Assembly (NCBI RefSeq): GCF_000203915.1
Contig: NC_008390.1
Location: 2,976,001 to 3,040,000, forward strand
Reading direction: 5' to 3'
From: Burkholderia ambifaria AMMD
GTDB lineage: Bacteria > Pseudomonadota > Gammaproteobacteria > Burkholderiales > Burkholderiaceae
DNA length: 64,000 nt
The notes below the pieces were generated by a model. The model was not told the DNA's origin, ran no database searches, and saw only the letters and a list, made by a program, of their open reading frames with translations. Below, one piece after another: positions 52,450 through 63,406 of the stretch (the stretch's first letter is position 1; each line of letters starts with the position of its first letter). Made by a program: the position numbers and the translations under genes.

Positions 52450-53337
52450 ATGAACGATTCGTATCCCAGTCGTAAGCTCACCGACAAACCGCAAGAAAAG
52501 CGCTCGCTGCTCGAGCGCCTGACCGACTTCATCTCGCCCGAGCCGGAATCCCGGACCGAGCTGCTGGAAATCCTCCAGGACGCCCACGAACGCAACCTGA
52601 TCGACGCCGATTCGCTGTCGATGATCGAAGGTGTGTTCCAGGTGTCCGACCTGTGCGCCCGCGACATCATGGTGCCGCGCGCGCAGATGGACGCGATCAA
52701 CATCGCCGACAAGCCTGAAGACTTCATCCCGTTCGTCCTCGAGAAAGCGCACTCGCGCTACCCCGTGTTCGAGGAGAACCGCGACAACGTGATCGGCGTG
52801 CTGCTCGCGAAAGACCTGCTGCGCTTCTATGCCGAAGAGGAATTCGACGTGCGCGGGATGCTGCGCCCCGCCGTGTTCATCCCCGAATCGAAGCGCCTGA
52901 ACGTGCTGCTGCACGACTTCCGCGTGAACCGCAACCACCTCGCGATCGTCGTCGACGAATACGGCGGCGTCGCGGGCCTGATCACGATCGAGGACGTGCT
53001 CGAACAGATCGTCGGCGACATCGAGGACGAATACGACTTCGACGAAGAGGCCGGCAACATCATCTCGGGGCCGGACGGCCGCTACCGCGTGCGCGCGCTC
53101 ACCGAGATCGAACAGTTCAACGAATCGTTCGGCACCGACTTCCCCGACGACGAAGTCGACACGATCGGCGGGCTGATCACCCATCATTTCGGCCGCGTGC
53201 CGCACCGCGGCGAGAAGCTGCAGCTCGGCAACCTCGTGTTCGAGATCCAGCGCGGCGATGCGCGCCAGGTCCACGTGCTGCTGGTGCGCCGCAACCCGCA
53301 CGCGAGCCGCCGCGCCGAAACCTCGCACGAAGACTGA
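52450..53337 (+). CDS. corC: CorC/HlyC-family CBS-domain protein (YbeX)
   Basis: A 295-residue cytoplasmic protein with two CBS domains (residues about 70-190; VPRAQMDAINI, YPVFEENRDNVIGVLLAKDLL, VVDEYGGVAGLITIEDVLEQIVGDIEDE) and a C-terminal CorC/HlyC domain (residues about 205-285). It is linked to magnesium and cobalt efflux, and in E. coli YbeX to ribosome function. It lacks the membrane domain of larger relatives. It sits between ybeY and lnt as in E. coli, 52 bases before lnt. Confidence 0.94.
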   Translation: MNDSYPSRKLTDKPQEKRSLLERLTDFISPEPESRTELLEILQDAHERNLIDADSLSMIEGVFQVSDLCARDIMVPRAQMDAINIADKPEDFIPFVLEKAHSRYPVFEENRDNVIGVLLAKDLLRFYAEEEFDVRGMLRPAVFIPESKRLNVLLHDFRVNRNHLAIVVDEYGGVAGLITIEDVLEQIVGDIEDEYDFDEEAGNIISGPDGRYRVRALTEIEQFNESFGTDFPDDEVDTIGGLITHHFGRVPHRGEKLQLGNLVFEIQRGDARQVHVLLVRRNPHASRRAETSHED

Positions 53338-53389
53338 CCGTCTCGCGCCGCCCGCGTCTCCTTCAACCGCTCGCCCCCTTTCGCTTCAC

Positions 53390-55078
53390 ATGGACGATCC
53401 GATCCCGTCCCGCCCGGCTGGCGGCCTTCTCGCGCCGGCGCCCGGCCGCGCGCTGCCGCGCTGGCACTATCCGGCCGCGCTGCTCGCCGGCGCGGCCAAT
53501 ACGCTCGGCTTCGCACCGACCCCGCATGGCGGCTGGCTGCAGCTCGTCGTATTCGTCTGGTTTTTCGCGCAGCTGACGCGCACGTCGAGCTGGCGCGGCG
53601 CCGCGCTCACCGGCGGCGCGTTCGGCTTCGGCAACTTCATCACCGGCGTGTGGTGGCTCTACATCAGCATGCACGTGTACGGCGAGATGGCCGCGCCGCT
53701 CGCGGGCGGCGCGCTGGTGCTGTTCTCGCTGTACCTGTCGCTGTACCCGGCGTTCTCGGCCGGGCTATGGTCGTTCTGCGCGGGCCACGCGTGGCATCGC
53801 CGCGAAGCCGACCCGCGGCCGTTCTCGCCGACCTGGCACGGCGCGTTCGCATTCGCGAGCGCCTGGGCGCTCGGCGAATGGCTGCGCGGCACCGTGTTGA
53901 CCGGCTTTCCGTGGCTCGCGAGCGGCTATGCGCAGGTCGACGGCCCGTTCGCGGGCTTCGCGCCAGTGGTCGGCGTGTACGGGATCGCCTGGGTGCTCGC
54001 GCTGTTCGCCGCGCTGGTCGTGCAGGCGCTCGTCGCCGCGCGCCGGTCGCCCGCCGCTGAACGCGCCGGCGGCAACGCACGCATCCGCATCGCCGCGCCG
54101 GCCGGCGTCGCCGTCGCGCTCGTCGCGGCCGGCATCGGGCTGTCGCAGGCCACGTGGACCGTGCCCGCGAACGCGCCGCTCAGCGTGCGGCTGCTGCAGG
54201 GCAACGTGAAGCAGGACATCAAGTTCGAGCAGGCGGGCATCGACGCGGCGATCAAGATGTACCAGCAGATGATCGTCGAGAAGCCCGCCGACCTGATCGT
54301 CACGCCGGAGACCGCGATCGCGGTGATGATCCAGGAGCTGCCCGAGCCGTTCGCCGTCGCGATCCGCAAGTTCAGCGACACGACGGGCTCGGCCGTGCTG
54401 TTCGGCGCGGTCGGCGCGTCGGTCACGCCCGAAGGCCGCTACGTCGACTACACGAACAGCCTGTACGGCGTGACGCCGCATTCGCGCGACATCTATCACT
54501 ACGACAAGCACCATCTCGTGCCCTTCGGCGAATTCATCCCGTGGGGCTTCCGGTGGTTCGTCGACCTGATGAAGATGCCGCTCGGCGACTTCGCGCGCGG
54601 CGCGCCGGTGCAGAAGCCGTTCCTCGTGCACAACCAGCCGGTGATGGCCGACATCTGCTACGAGGACTTGTTCGGCGAGGAAATCGCCGCGACGATCCGC
54701 GACAATCCGCAGCCGCCCGGCGTGCTCGTCAACGTGACGAACCTCGCGTGGTTCGGCGACACGATCGCGCTCGACCAGCATCTGCAGATCGCGCGGATGC
54801 GCGCGCTCGAGACGGGCCGGCCGATGCTGCGCGCGACCAATACCGGGATGACGGCCGCGATCGACGCGCGCGGCCGCGTGCTCGGCCAGCTGAAACCGTT
54901 CACGATCGGCTCGCTCGACCTGCGGATCGAAGGCACGAGCGGGTTCACGCCGTACGTGACGAGCGGCAACAATGTCGTGCTCGCGGTATCGCTGGTGCTG
55001 CTCGCGTTCGGCTTCACGTTCGGGCCGGGCCTGCGCCGCCGCAACGGTTCGAAGGCCGGCGACGACCCCGACCTGTGA
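53390..55078 (+). CDS. lnt: Apolipoprotein N-acyltransferase
   Basis: A 562-residue inner-membrane enzyme that adds the third acyl chain to lipoproteins. About six N-terminal helices (residues about 20-250) are followed by a nitrilase-like periplasmic domain. The catalytic Glu-Lys-Cys sites are visible as Glu in [10 protein letters not shown], Lys in [14 protein letters not shown] and Cys in [13 protein letters not shown]. The ATG at 53390 is used; the frame is open upstream into corC but without family sequence. It closes the miaB-phoH-ybeY-corC-lnt series and faces a convergent gene. Confidence 0.96.
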   Translation: MDDPIPSRPAGGLLAPAPGRALPRWHYPAALLAGAANTLGFAPTPHGGWLQLVVFVWFFAQLTRTSSWRGAALTGGAFGFGNFITGVWWLYISMHVYGEMAAPLAGGALVLFSLYLSLYPAFSAGLWSFCAGHAWHRREADPRPFSPTWHGAFAFASAWALGEWLRGTVLTGFPWLASGYAQVDGPFAGFAPVVGVYGIAWVLALFAALVVQALVAARRSPAAERAGGNARIRIAAPAGVAVALVAAGIGLSQATWTVPANAPLSVRLLQGNVKQDIKFEQAGIDAAIKMYQQMIVEKPADLIVTPETAIAVMIQELPEPFAVAIRKFSDTTGSAVLFGAVGASVTPEGRYVDYTNSLYGVTPHSRDIYHYDKHHLVPFGEFIPWGFRWFVDLMKMPLGDFARGAPVQKPFLVHNQPVMADICYEDLFGEEIAATIRDNPQPPGVLVNVTNLAWFGDTIALDQHLQIARMRALETGRPMLRATNTGMTAAIDARGRVLGQLKPFTIGSLDLRIEGTSGFTPYVTSGNNVVLAVSLVLLAFGFTFGPGLRRRNGSKAGDDPDL

Positions 55079-55094
55079 CGCCTCGGCCGGCCGC

Positions 55095-56732
55095 TCAGGC
55101 CGGCCGCTTCGCCTGCGCGGCCAGGCCGCGCAGATCCCGCCCGAGCGCCGCCATCACCGGCGCCCATGCGCCGAACGTCGGCTGCCGGTACAGCGTGGCG
55201 GTCGGATACCACGGGCTGTCGGTCCGTTCGAGCAGCCACGGCCAGTGCGGATTCACGTCGAGCAGCACCCAGGTGCGCGCGCCCAGTGCGCCCGCCAGAT
55301 GGGCGACCGACGTGCACACCGTGATCACCAGATCCAGCGCGCCGATGAACGCGGCCGTATCGTCGAAACTCTTCAGTTCGGCCGTGTAGTCCTCGATCGC
55401 GAAACCGGCCGCGCGCGCCGCGGCGACATCCGCATCCGCGCCCGGCTGCAGCGAATGGAACGTGACGCCGTCGATACCGCGAAACGCATCGGCGTAGCGA
55501 TCGAGCCCGACGCGCCGGAACGGGTTGCGCTGGTGTCCCGGACTGCCCGTCCAGACGAGCCCGACGTTCAACCGGCCATCGCCCGCGAGCCGCGCGCGCC
55601 ACGCGTCGCGCGCGTGGCGGTCGGCATGCAGGTACGGCACCGACTCGCCGAGCGTCGAGGTCTCCATCCCGAGCATCAGCGGCAGCCCGATCAGCGGCAC
55701 TTCGTAGTCGAAGGCGGGCAACTCGTCGACGCTGCCGCCCGCGCTGAACGCGTCCGCATGCGCACCGAGGCTGCGCTGCATCAGCGTGCCCACCTGCGGA
55801 AACGTGTTCCACGCGAGCCGGCCGCCCTCGCGGTGCACGCGCTCGGCGAGCGGCGCGACGAAGCGCGCGAACTGCAGCACGTCGCCGAGCCCCTGCTCGC
55901 CCCACACGAGCAGCGTCTTGCCCGCGAGCGGCTCGCCCTGCCAGCGCGGGCCCGGCAGCGCCGGCCGGCGGCCGCGCAGCTCGCCCGCACCGTCCCAGCG
56001 CGCCTCGTGGCCGCGCCAGCCGGCCGCGTAGTTGCCGCGCACGAGCTGGATGATCGCGAGATTGAAACGGAACGACGCGTCGTCGGGCGCCAGTTCGCAC
56101 GCACGCGCCGCGTAGCGCTCGGCGTCGTCCCAGCGCTGCGCTTCCTTCATCGCCATCGCGATGTTGTTCAGCGCGAGCGCATTGTCGGGCGCGATCTGCG
56201 CGAGCCGCGCCGCACAGGCGAGCGCGCCGTCGAGGTCCTGGGCCGCGAGCCGCGCGACGACCAGGTTGATCCACGCCTGCACGTCGTGCGGATTGGCCTC
56301 CACGGCCGCGTCGAGCAGCGCGATTTCCTCGTTGCGGTCGCCGCCCGACAGCCGCAGCGCGATCGCGAGGTTGTTGCGCAGCGACGGCCAGCGCGGATCG
56401 AGCGCATAGGCGGCGCGATACGGCGCGACGGCCTCGGCGTGACGGCCGAGCATCTGCAGCACGTAGCCGTGATTGAAACGGGCACCGGCGCCCGGATGCA
56501 CGCGCACCGCGCATTCGGCCAGCGCGAGCGCGTCGGCCGCGCGCTGTCGCGCGACGAGCGCCGACGTGAGCTGCGCGAGCGCGGCCATGTCGACCGCGTG
56601 CAGATGGCCGGCGGCGGCGAGCCACAGCGCGTGCGCATCGTGCTCGCCGCGCGCGTGCGCGTCGGCGGCCTGCCCGAGCATGGCGAGCAGCGGCGGGATC
56701 AGCGGAATGAGGAAGTCGTTCGAATCGTCCAT
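55095..56732 (-). CDS. TPR-repeat protein with C-terminal glycosyltransferase-like domain
   Basis: A 545-residue soluble protein. Residues about 20-240 contain several tetratricopeptide repeats ([44 protein letters not shown]). The C-terminal half has a GT-B-like fold similar to heptosyltransferases and flagellin or protein glycosyltransferases ([59 protein letters not shown]). It probably glycosylates a protein or surface glycan. It is leftward, divergent from glyQ and tail to tail with lnt (16 bases). The ATG at 56732 starts the conserved part. The acceptor is unknown. Confidence 0.85.
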   Translation of the reverse strand: MDDSNDFLIPLIPPLLAMLGQAADAHARGEHDAHALWLAAAGHLHAVDMAALAQLTSALVARQRAADALALAECAVRVHPGAGARFNHGYVLQMLGRHAEAVAPYRAAYALDPRWPSLRNNLAIALRLSGGDRNEEIALLDAAVEANPHDVQAWINLVVARLAAQDLDGALACAARLAQIAPDNALALNNIAMAMKEAQRWDDAERYAARACELAPDDASFRFNLAIIQLVRGNYAAGWRGHEARWDGAGELRGRRPALPGPRWQGEPLAGKTLLVWGEQGLGDVLQFARFVAPLAERVHREGGRLAWNTFPQVGTLMQRSLGAHADAFSAGGSVDELPAFDYEVPLIGLPLMLGMETSTLGESVPYLHADRHARDAWRARLAGDGRLNVGLVWTGSPGHQRNPFRRVGLDRYADAFRGIDGVTFHSLQPGADADVAAARAAGFAIEDYTAELKSFDDTAAFIGALDLVITVCTSVAHLAGALGARTWVLLDVNPHWPWLLERTDSPWYPTATLYRQPTFGAWAPVMAALGRDLRGLAAQAKRPA

Positions 56733-57077
56733 GCGGTCCGGAGTGGGCAATCGGTCACGCGGCACGCGTCGCGCGCGCCGCAATACGTGCATCTTAACGC
56801 CCGCGCAAAGCGCTGCGGCCGCCGACGCGACACGCGCATCGCGACGCCGCACAAGCGGCCGCGACGCGCGCGCCGGCACCCCTTGCACGCGCTTCGCACG
56901 GGTCGCCGGAATACCGCCGACGGCCCCTTCGTCGGCGTTCCGGCCGCATCCGGTCGCCGATCCGGTAAAATTACGCGTTTCAGCACACTAACAAGCCGCG
57001 CCGCCGCGCGAGCCGACCCTCCGGGCTCCGCCCGGAGCGCCGTTCGCAACGGAGCGCCAGCGCCACGAAGGCTCTTC
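56733..57077. other. Divergent intergenic region and glyQ leader
   Basis: A 345-base gap without a gene. A TAAAAT -10-like box (56966-56971) points to glyQ. The leader then carries a perfect seven-pair hairpin (CTCCGGG, loop CTCCG, CCCGGAG; 57019-57037) and a second, bulged hairpin (GCGCCGTT / AACGGAGCGC; 57037-57057), ending 20 bases before the glyQ start. Confidence 0.5.
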
Positions 57078-58082
57078 ATGCTTACGTTTCAGCAAATCAT
57101 CCTGACGCTGCAGTCCTACTGGGACAAGCAGGGTTGCGCCCTGCTCCAGCCCATCGACATGGAAGTCGGCGCGGGCACGTCGCACGTCCACACGTTCCTG
57201 CGCGCGGTCGGCCCCGAGCCGTGGCGCGCCGCGTACGTGCAGCCGTCGCGCCGCCCGAAGGACGGCCGCTACGGCGAGAACCCGAACCGCCTGCAGCATT
57301 ACTACCAGTACCAGGTCGTGCTCAAGCCGGCGCCGGAAAACATCCTCGACCTGTACCTCGGCTCGCTGGAAGCGCTCGGCTTCGACCTGAAGCAGAACGA
57401 CGTGCGCTTCGTCGAGGACGACTGGGAGAACCCGACGCTCGGCGCGTGGGGCCTCGGCTGGGAAGTGTGGCTGAACGGGATGGAAGTCACGCAGTTCACG
57501 TATTTCCAGGAAGTCGGCGGCCTCGAATGCAAACCGGTGCTCGGCGAAATCACGTACGGCCTCGAGCGCCTCGCGATGTACCTGCAGAAGGTCGAGAACG
57601 TGTACGACCTGGTCTGGACCGAGTGGGAAGAGCAAGGCCCGAACGGCCCCGAGCTGCGCCGCCTGTCGTACGGCGACGTCTACCACCAGAACGAGGTCGA
57701 GCAGTCGACCTACAACTTCGAGCACGCGAACGTCGACCTGCTGTTCACGTTCTTCAACAGCTACGAAGCGGAAGCGAAGAAGATGATCGACGCGCAGCTC
57801 GCGCTGCCCGCGTACGAACTCGTGCTGAAGGCCGGCCACACGTTCAACCTGCTCGATGCGCGCGGCGCGATCTCGGTCACCGAACGCGCGGCCTACATCG
57901 GCCGCATCCGCGCGCTGTCGCGTCTCGTCGCGCAGGCTTACTACGACTCGCGCGAGAAGCTCGGCTTCCCGATGCTCGGCAACCCGCCGGGCGTGCCGGG
58001 CCTCACCACCGACGCCCAGGACGCCGCGCAGCCGGCATGGGCGCCGCCGCTCAAGGTCGAACGCAAGATCGATCAGGACTGA
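57078..58082 (+). CDS. glyQ: Glycyl-tRNA synthetase alpha subunit
   Basis: A 334-residue class II aminoacyl-tRNA synthetase subunit that, with GlyS, charges tRNA-Gly. The start [20 protein letters not shown] and the sequences [35 protein letters not shown] and [10 protein letters not shown] are family-specific. The ATG at 57078 has AAGG eight bases upstream. It lies 22 bases before glyS, so the two genes form an operon. The C-terminus is about 30 residues longer than in E. coli GlyQ (303). Confidence 0.97.
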   Translation: MLTFQQIILTLQSYWDKQGCALLQPIDMEVGAGTSHVHTFLRAVGPEPWRAAYVQPSRRPKDGRYGENPNRLQHYYQYQVVLKPAPENILDLYLGSLEALGFDLKQNDVRFVEDDWENPTLGAWGLGWEVWLNGMEVTQFTYFQEVGGLECKPVLGEITYGLERLAMYLQKVENVYDLVWTEWEEQGPNGPELRRLSYGDVYHQNEVEQSTYNFEHANVDLLFTFFNSYEAEAKKMIDAQLALPAYELVLKAGHTFNLLDARGAISVTERAAYIGRIRALSRLVAQAYYDSREKLGFPMLGNPPGVPGLTTDAQDAAQPAWAPPLKVERKIDQD

Positions 58083-58104
58083 CGAGACGAGATTGATTCC
58101 ACAC

Positions 58105-60204
58105 ATGACGCATAACCATCCCGCCCCCCTGCTCGTCGAATTGCTGACCGAAGAGCTGCCGCCGAAGGCCCTCGCGCGCCTCGGCGACGCATTCGCCGAA
58201 GGTCTCGCGCAACGCCTCGCGGCGCGCGACCTCGTCGAAGGCGAACTCGTGTTCGAACGCTACGCCACGCCGCGCCGCCTCGCCGTCGTCGTGCAGAACG
58301 TGCGCGCCGTCGCGCCTGAAAAGCAGGTCCGCGAAAAGGTCCTGCCCGTCTCGGTCGCGCTCGACGCCGAAGGCAAGCCGACGGCCCCGCTCGCGAAGAA
58401 GCTCGCGGCGCTCGGTCACCCGCACCTGTCGATCGCCGATCTCGAGCGCGCGCAGGACGGCAAGGCCGAAGCGTTCTTCGTCAATTACTCGGCAGCCGGC
58501 GCGACGCTCGCCGACGGCCTGCAGGCCGCGCTCGACGAAACCCTCGCGAAGCTGCCGATCCCGAAGTTCATGACCTACCAGCGCCCGGACGGCACCGACG
58601 TGAAGTTCGTGCGCCCGGTGCACCGCCTGACCGTGCTGCACGACGATCGCGTCGTGCCCGTGACCGCGTTCGGCATCGACGCCGGCGACACCACGCTCGG
58701 CCACCGCTTCCTGTCCGACGGCCTCGTCGCGATCCAGCATGCGCACGCGTATGCCGACACGCTGCGCGACAAGGGTCGCGTGATCGCGCACTTCGCCGAC
58801 CGCCGCGAAACGATCCGCACGCAGCTGAACGAACACGCGAACGGCGACACGGTCGTGATGCCCGAAGCGCTGCTCGACGAAGTGACGTCGCTGGTCGAAT
58901 GGCCGGTCGTCTATCCGTGCCGCTTCGAGGACGAATTCCTGCAGGTGCCGCAGGAATGCCTGATCCTCACGATGCAGACGAACCAGAAGTACTTCGCGCT
59001 GACCGACGTCGGCGGCAAGCTGCGCTCGCGCTTCCTGATCGTGTCGAACATCGACACGAAGACGCCGGGCGAGATCATCGAAGGCAACGAGCGCGTCGTG
59101 CGCCCGCGCCTCGCCGACGCGAAGTTCTTCTTCGAGCAGGACAAGAAGAAGCCGCTCGCCGACCGCGTGCCGCTGCTCGCGAACGTCGTCTATCACAACA
59201 AGCTCGGTTCGGCGCTCGCGCGCGTCGAGCGCCTCGAGGCGCTGGCCGGCGAGATCGCGCCCGCGATCGGCGCCGACGCCGCGCACGCGAAGCGCGCCGC
59301 GCGCCTCGCGAAGGCCGACCTGCTGACCGACATGGTCGGCGAGTTCCCTGAACTGCAGGGCACGATGGGCACGTACTACGCGCGTCACGACGGCGAGCCC
59401 GACGACGTCGCGCTCGCATGCGCCGAGCACTACCAGCCGCGCTTCTCCGGCGACGCGCTGCCGACCACGCCGGTGTCGACCGCCGTCGCGCTGGCCGACA
59501 AGCTCGAGACGATCGTCGGCATCTGGGGCATCGGCCTCGCGCCGACGGGCGAAAAGGATCCGTTCGCGCTGCGCCGCCACGCGCTCGGCGTGCTGCGCCT
59601 GCTGCTCGAGAAGCAGCTGCCGCTCGATCTCGTCGCGCTGCTGCGCACGGCCCATGCACGCTTCGAAGGCGTGCCGGGCGTCGCCGAATCGACCGACGCG
59701 ATCTTCGCGTTCTTCATGGACCGCCTGCGCGGCCTGCTGCGCGAACGCGGCTACTCGGCCGGCGAAGTCGACGCGGTGCTGAGCCTGAACCCGACGCGCG
59801 TCGACGATCTCGTCGCGCGCCTCGACGCGGTGCGCGAATTCACGCTTCTCGCGGAAGCCGAGGCGCTCGCGGCCGCGAACAAGCGGATCTCGAACATCCT
59901 GAAGAAGTCGGAAGGCGGCGCGAACGGCACGGTGCAGCCGACGCTGCTCGTCGAGGCCGCCGAAAAGGCGCTGCACGAACAGCTCGCGGCCGTGACGCCG
60001 CACGTGCAGTCGCAGCTCGAGGCACGTGCGTACACGGGCGCGCTGTCGGCGCTCGCCGCGCTGCGCGCACCGGTCGATACGTTCTTCAACGACGTGATGG
60101 TCAACGCCGAGGATCCCGCGCTGCGCGCCAACCGTCTCGCGCTGCTGTTCGCGCTGCATCAGCAGATGAACTGTGTCGCCGACATCTCGAAGCTCGCCGC
60201 ATAA
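58105..60204 (+). CDS. glyS: Glycyl-tRNA synthetase beta subunit
   Basis: A 699-residue partner of GlyQ. The family start ([19 protein letters not shown]) and [34 protein letters not shown] and [12 protein letters not shown] are present. The last third holds the anticodon-binding and DALR-like part ([32 protein letters not shown]). The ATG at 58105 is 22 bases after the glyQ stop. gmhB follows 10 bases after its stop, so transcription probably continues. Confidence 0.97.
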   Translation: MTHNHPAPLLVELLTEELPPKALARLGDAFAEGLAQRLAARDLVEGELVFERYATPRRLAVVVQNVRAVAPEKQVREKVLPVSVALDAEGKPTAPLAKKLAALGHPHLSIADLERAQDGKAEAFFVNYSAAGATLADGLQAALDETLAKLPIPKFMTYQRPDGTDVKFVRPVHRLTVLHDDRVVPVTAFGIDAGDTTLGHRFLSDGLVAIQHAHAYADTLRDKGRVIAHFADRRETIRTQLNEHANGDTVVMPEALLDEVTSLVEWPVVYPCRFEDEFLQVPQECLILTMQTNQKYFALTDVGGKLRSRFLIVSNIDTKTPGEIIEGNERVVRPRLADAKFFFEQDKKKPLADRVPLLANVVYHNKLGSALARVERLEALAGEIAPAIGADAAHAKRAARLAKADLLTDMVGEFPELQGTMGTYYARHDGEPDDVALACAEHYQPRFSGDALPTTPVSTAVALADKLETIVGIWGIGLAPTGEKDPFALRRHALGVLRLLLEKQLPLDLVALLRTAHARFEGVPGVAESTDAIFAFFMDRLRGLLRERGYSAGEVDAVLSLNPTRVDDLVARLDAVREFTLLAEAEALAAANKRISNILKKSEGGANGTVQPTLLVEAAEKALHEQLAAVTPHVQSQLEARAYTGALSALAALRAPVDTFFNDVMVNAEDPALRANRLALLFALHQQMNCVADISKLAA

Positions 60205-60214
60205 AGGCCGCACG

Positions 60215-60778
60215 ATGCCGATCAGCCCCAACCGTAAGCTCGTCGTCCTCGACCGGGACGGCGTGATCAACGTCGATTCGGACGCGTTCATCAAGACGCC
60301 CGACGAATGGATCGCGCTGCCCGGCAGCCTCGAGGCGATCGCACGGCTCAACCACGCAGGCTATCGCGTGGTCGTCGCGACCAACCAGTCCGGCATCGGC
60401 CGCGGGCTGTTCGACATGGCCGCGCTCAACGAGATGCACCAGAAGATGCATCGCGCGGCGGCCGCGGTCGGCGCGCGCATCGACGCGGTGTTCTTCTGCC
60501 CGCACGTGGCGGAAGATCGTTGCGAGTGCCGCAAGCCGAAACCCGGCATGATGCAGATGATCGCCGAGCGCTTCGAGATCGATCCCGGTCACACGCCGGC
60601 CGTCGGCGATTCGCTGCGCGACCTGCAGGCCGCCGTCGCGGTCGGCTTCCGGCCGCACCTCGTGCTGACCGGCAAGGGCAAGAAGACGCTCGCCGCGGGC
60701 AATCTGCCGGACGGCACGAAGGTCCACGACGACCTGCGCGCGTTCGCGCTCGACTTCCTTTCACACGAACACGAGTGA
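60215..60778 (+). CDS. gmhB: D-glycero-beta-D-manno-heptose-1,7-bisphosphate 7-phosphatase
   Basis: A 187-residue HAD phosphatase that removes the 7-phosphate of heptose bisphosphate, a step to ADP-heptose for the lipopolysaccharide core. Motif I is VVLDRDGVINVDS, motif II is VATNQSGIGRG, and the zinc loop with CPHVAEDRCECRKPKPG is typical of GmhB. Motif IV is VGDSLRDLQAA. It begins 10 bases after glyS and precedes the acyltransferase gene by 43 bases. A histidinol-phosphatase relation exists, but the zinc loop supports GmhB. Confidence 0.94.
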   Translation: MPISPNRKLVVLDRDGVINVDSDAFIKTPDEWIALPGSLEAIARLNHAGYRVVVATNQSGIGRGLFDMAALNEMHQKMHRAAAAVGARIDAVFFCPHVAEDRCECRKPKPGMMQMIAERFEIDPGHTPAVGDSLRDLQAAVAVGFRPHLVLTGKGKKTLAAGNLPDGTKVHDDLRAFALDFLSHEHE

Positions 60779-60821
60779 TGCGGCCGCCGCGCGCATCCTC
60801 CTTACCACCAGACCCACGCCG

Positions 60822-61586
60822 ATGCGCTTCGTCCGCTCCCTGCTGCTGCTGATCTACTTCATCCTGTACACGGTGCCGTACGCCACCGCGTGCTTCATCG
60901 CGTTCCCGTTCATGCGTCCCGACGCGCGCTACTGGATGGCGGCCGGCTGGTGCAAGTCGACGCTGTGGGTCGTGCGCTGGCTGAACGGCATCCACTACCG
61001 GATCGAAGGGATGGAAAACCTGCCCGACGGCCCGGCCGTGCTGCTGTCGAAGCACCAGTCGGCGTGGGAGACGCTCGCGTTTCCGGCGCTGATGCCGAAG
61101 CCGCTGTGCTACGTGTTCAAGCGCGAACTGCTCTACGTGCCGTTCTTCGGCTGGGCGCTCGGGCTGCTGCACATGGTCAACATCGACCGCAAGGAAGGCA
61201 AGAACGCGTTCACGTCGGTGATCCGCCAGGGCAAGAAGCGCCTGTCGGAAGGCGCGTGGATGATCATGTTCCCGGAAGGCACGCGCACGCCGGTCGGCAA
61301 GCAGGGCAAATACAAGACGGGCGGCGCGCGCTTCGCGATCGAAACCAATACGCCGGTCGTGCCGATCGCGCACAATGCAGGTCGTGTGTGGCCGCGCAAT
61401 TCGTTCACGAAATTCCCGGGCGTCGTCACCGTGTCGATCGGCAAGCCGATTCCCGTCGACGGCAAGACGCCCGACGTATTGAACTCGCAGGTCGAAGCCT
61501 GGATCGAAGCGGAAATGCGCCGCATCGATCCCGATGCGTATCGCCAGCCGGGCAACGCCGGCACGCGCGATGCCGCGCGCGTCTGA
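60822..61586 (+). CDS. plsC: 1-acyl-sn-glycerol-3-phosphate acyltransferase
   Basis: A 254-residue membrane-bound acyltransferase that makes phosphatidic acid from lysophosphatidic acid. An N-terminal membrane segment (residues about 3-28) is followed by acyltransferase motif I as LSKHQSAWET, an HX4E form in place of the common HX4D, and motif III as MFPEGTRTPVG. The variant motif I is shared by beta-proteobacterial members. It lies in the series glyQ-glyS-gmhB-plsC, with the metallopeptidase gene 46 bases on. A role in lysophospholipid or ornithine-lipid acylation is an alternative. Confidence 0.9.
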   Translation: MRFVRSLLLLIYFILYTVPYATACFIAFPFMRPDARYWMAAGWCKSTLWVVRWLNGIHYRIEGMENLPDGPAVLLSKHQSAWETLAFPALMPKPLCYVFKRELLYVPFFGWALGLLHMVNIDRKEGKNAFTSVIRQGKKRLSEGAWMIMFPEGTRTPVGKQGKYKTGGARFAIETNTPVVPIAHNAGRVWPRNSFTKFPGVVTVSIGKPIPVDGKTPDVLNSQVEAWIEAEMRRIDPDAYRQPGNAGTRDAARV

Positions 61587-61632
61587 ATCACCCGGATTGC
61601 AGCCGTTGCGAACGACGAAACGAAGCGAACTG

Positions 61633-62544
61633 ATGAAAAAGCGTCCGCGGCCACGGCCTGCCGTCGTGGCCCTCGATCATCGCCAGATGGATCTGCCGCT
61701 CTTCGACGGGCCGGCCGCAGCCTCACCGGCAGCGTCGGCGCCCGCCGCGTCGCCCGCGCCACCTGAAGCGGCTGCGGCGCCCGCGGTGCCCACCGCACCG
61801 CTCGATCCGGGTCCCGCGCGCGATCGCTCCCGCGTCCGTACGTTCGCACTCGACAGCCGCGTGCTCGAATACCGCCTCAAGCGCTCCGCGCGCCGCACGA
61901 TCGGCTTCACGATCGACGGCAGCGGCCTGTCGATCACCGCGCCGCGCTGGGTCACGCTCGCCGACATCGAAGCGGCGATCGCCGAGAAGCAGCGCTGGAT
62001 CTTCGCGAAGCTCGCGGAGTGGAAGACCCGCACCGAGCAGCGCGCGCTGCCGCAAATCGACTGGCGCGACGGCGCGCAACTCCCGTATCTCGGCAAGACG
62101 ATCACGATCGCGCTCGGCGCGGGTGCCGTCGCATTCGACGCCGACGCGCTGCGGCTGTCGCTGCCGCTGCCCGTGCAGGCGGACATGCAGCAGATCAAGG
62201 ATCGCGTGCAAGGCTGGCTGCAGGGCGAAGCGAAGCGGATCTTCGGCGAACGGCTGGTGGTCTACGCGGAAAAGCTCGGCGTCACGTATTCGATGTACGC
62301 GCTGTCGTCGGCCGCGACGCGCTGGGGCAGCTGCTCGAGCGACGGCAAGATCCGGCTGAACTGGCGGCTGATCCATTTCCCGATGTCGATCGTCGACTAC
62401 GTCGTCGCGCACGAGCTGTCGCACCTGCGCGAAATGAACCACAGCCCGGCCTTCTGGCAGACCGTCGAATCGATCTTCCCGGAATTCCGCGAAGCACGGC
62501 ACACGCTCAAGCATCACCCGCCCGAACTGCTGCCGGCACTGTAG
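61633..62544 (+). CDS. YgjP-like (DUF45) zinc metallopeptidase
   Basis: A 303-residue predicted metallopeptidase of the YgjP/WLM type. The zinc motif is VVAHELSHLREMNHSPAFW (HExxH with a further His), preceded by RWGSCSSDGKIRLNWRLIHFP, a family signature. Residues about 20-65 form a low-complexity Ala/Pro-rich linker not found in E. coli YgjP, and the conserved part starts near residue 70. The ATG at 61633 is chosen; the longer frame starts inside plsC. It ends the glyQ-glyS series and is followed by a strong terminator. Confidence 0.88.
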   Translation: MKKRPRPRPAVVALDHRQMDLPLFDGPAAASPAASAPAASPAPPEAAAAPAVPTAPLDPGPARDRSRVRTFALDSRVLEYRLKRSARRTIGFTIDGSGLSITAPRWVTLADIEAAIAEKQRWIFAKLAEWKTRTEQRALPQIDWRDGAQLPYLGKTITIALGAGAVAFDADALRLSLPLPVQADMQQIKDRVQGWLQGEAKRIFGERLVVYAEKLGVTYSMYALSSAATRWGSCSSDGKIRLNWRLIHFPMSIVDYVVAHELSHLREMNHSPAFWQTVESIFPEFREARHTLKHHPPELLPAL

Positions 62545-62570
62545 CGCGATCAGTCGCACCCACAATGCAA

Positions 62571-62606
62571 ACGGGCGATGCGGATTTCTCCGCATCGCCC
62601 GTTTTC
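62571..62606. terminator. Bidirectional rho-independent terminator
   Basis: A perfect 14-pair stem (ACGGGCGATGCGGA, loop TTTC, TCCGCATCGCCCGT) is followed by TTTCGTT. It has A-rich sequence on the other side. It serves the metallopeptidase gene and the convergent gloA. Confidence 0.9.
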
Positions 62607-62652
62607 GTTGCCCGCGACGCACATCGTGCGCCGCGAGCCGCGCATCCCGCGC

Positions 62653-63042
62653 TCAATGCGCCTTCTTCTGGATGAACTCGATCTTGTAGCCGTCCGGATC
62701 CTCGACGAACGCGATCACGGTCGTGCCGTGCTTCATCGGGCCCGCTTCGCGGGTCACCTTGCCGCCTTGCGCCTTGATCTTGTCGCAGGCCGCGTACGCG
62801 TCGTCGACTTCCACCGCCAGGTGGCCGAAGCCGTTGCCGAGATCGTAGGACGGCGTATCCCAGTTATGGGTCAGCTCGATCACGGTGCCCGTGCTTTCCG
62901 CTTCATAGCCGACGAACGCGAGCGTGAACTTGCCTTCCGGATAATCCTCGCGACGCAGCAGCTTCATGCCGAGCAATTCGGTGTAGAACTTGATCGAGCG
63001 GTCGAGATCGCCGACTCGCAGCATCGTATGCAGCAAACGCAT
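62653..63042 (-). CDS. gloA: Lactoylglutathione lyase (glyoxalase I)
   Basis: A 129-residue metalloenzyme that isomerises the methylglyoxal-glutathione adduct to S-lactoylglutathione. The start [31 protein letters not shown] and GYGHLAVEV-type [17 protein letters not shown] show the paired beta-alpha-beta repeats. Metal ligands His5, Glu57, His75 and Glu123-type residues are in place ([31 protein letters not shown]). The length equals the nickel-dependent bacterial form. It is transcribed alone, with terminators on the convergent side. Confidence 0.96.
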   Translation of the reverse strand: MRLLHTMLRVGDLDRSIKFYTELLGMKLLRREDYPEGKFTLAFVGYEAESTGTVIELTHNWDTPSYDLGNGFGHLAVEVDDAYAACDKIKAQGGKVTREAGPMKHGTTVIAFVEDPDGYKIEFIQKKAH

Positions 63043-63406
63043 GTGTTGTACTCCTGTGGGGACTTTCCAGAGCCGGAAATTCTACCGGAGTCACGTGAAT
63101 CTCGCCGACGGCGCCTCGTCTGCCGCCCGCTGATATCGCGCATCCGCGCAGTGGGCCCCCGCCCGTGCGCCGGTCGAAGCCGCCCCGTTCGACGATTCCC
63201 GCCATCCCGGCCGATCGGGTAACATCCTCCCACTTCGCACCAAAAGCGGGCATGCCCGCCGCCGCCGGAACGCGACCACCACCCCATTCAGCCCCACCGC
63301 CTGCCGTGCGAAACCGCCGATTCGGGCGTGCCGGACACGCCGTCCGCTCGCCGCTGCCCCTGCCGATGTCCGTGCCCCCTCCCCGCCGCGTCGGCGTGGT
63401 CCGCCG
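63043..63406. other. Divergent intergenic region, gloA / DMT exporter
   Basis: A 364-base gap that should contain both promoters. I see no gene, RNA or clear operator in it. Confidence 0.4.
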
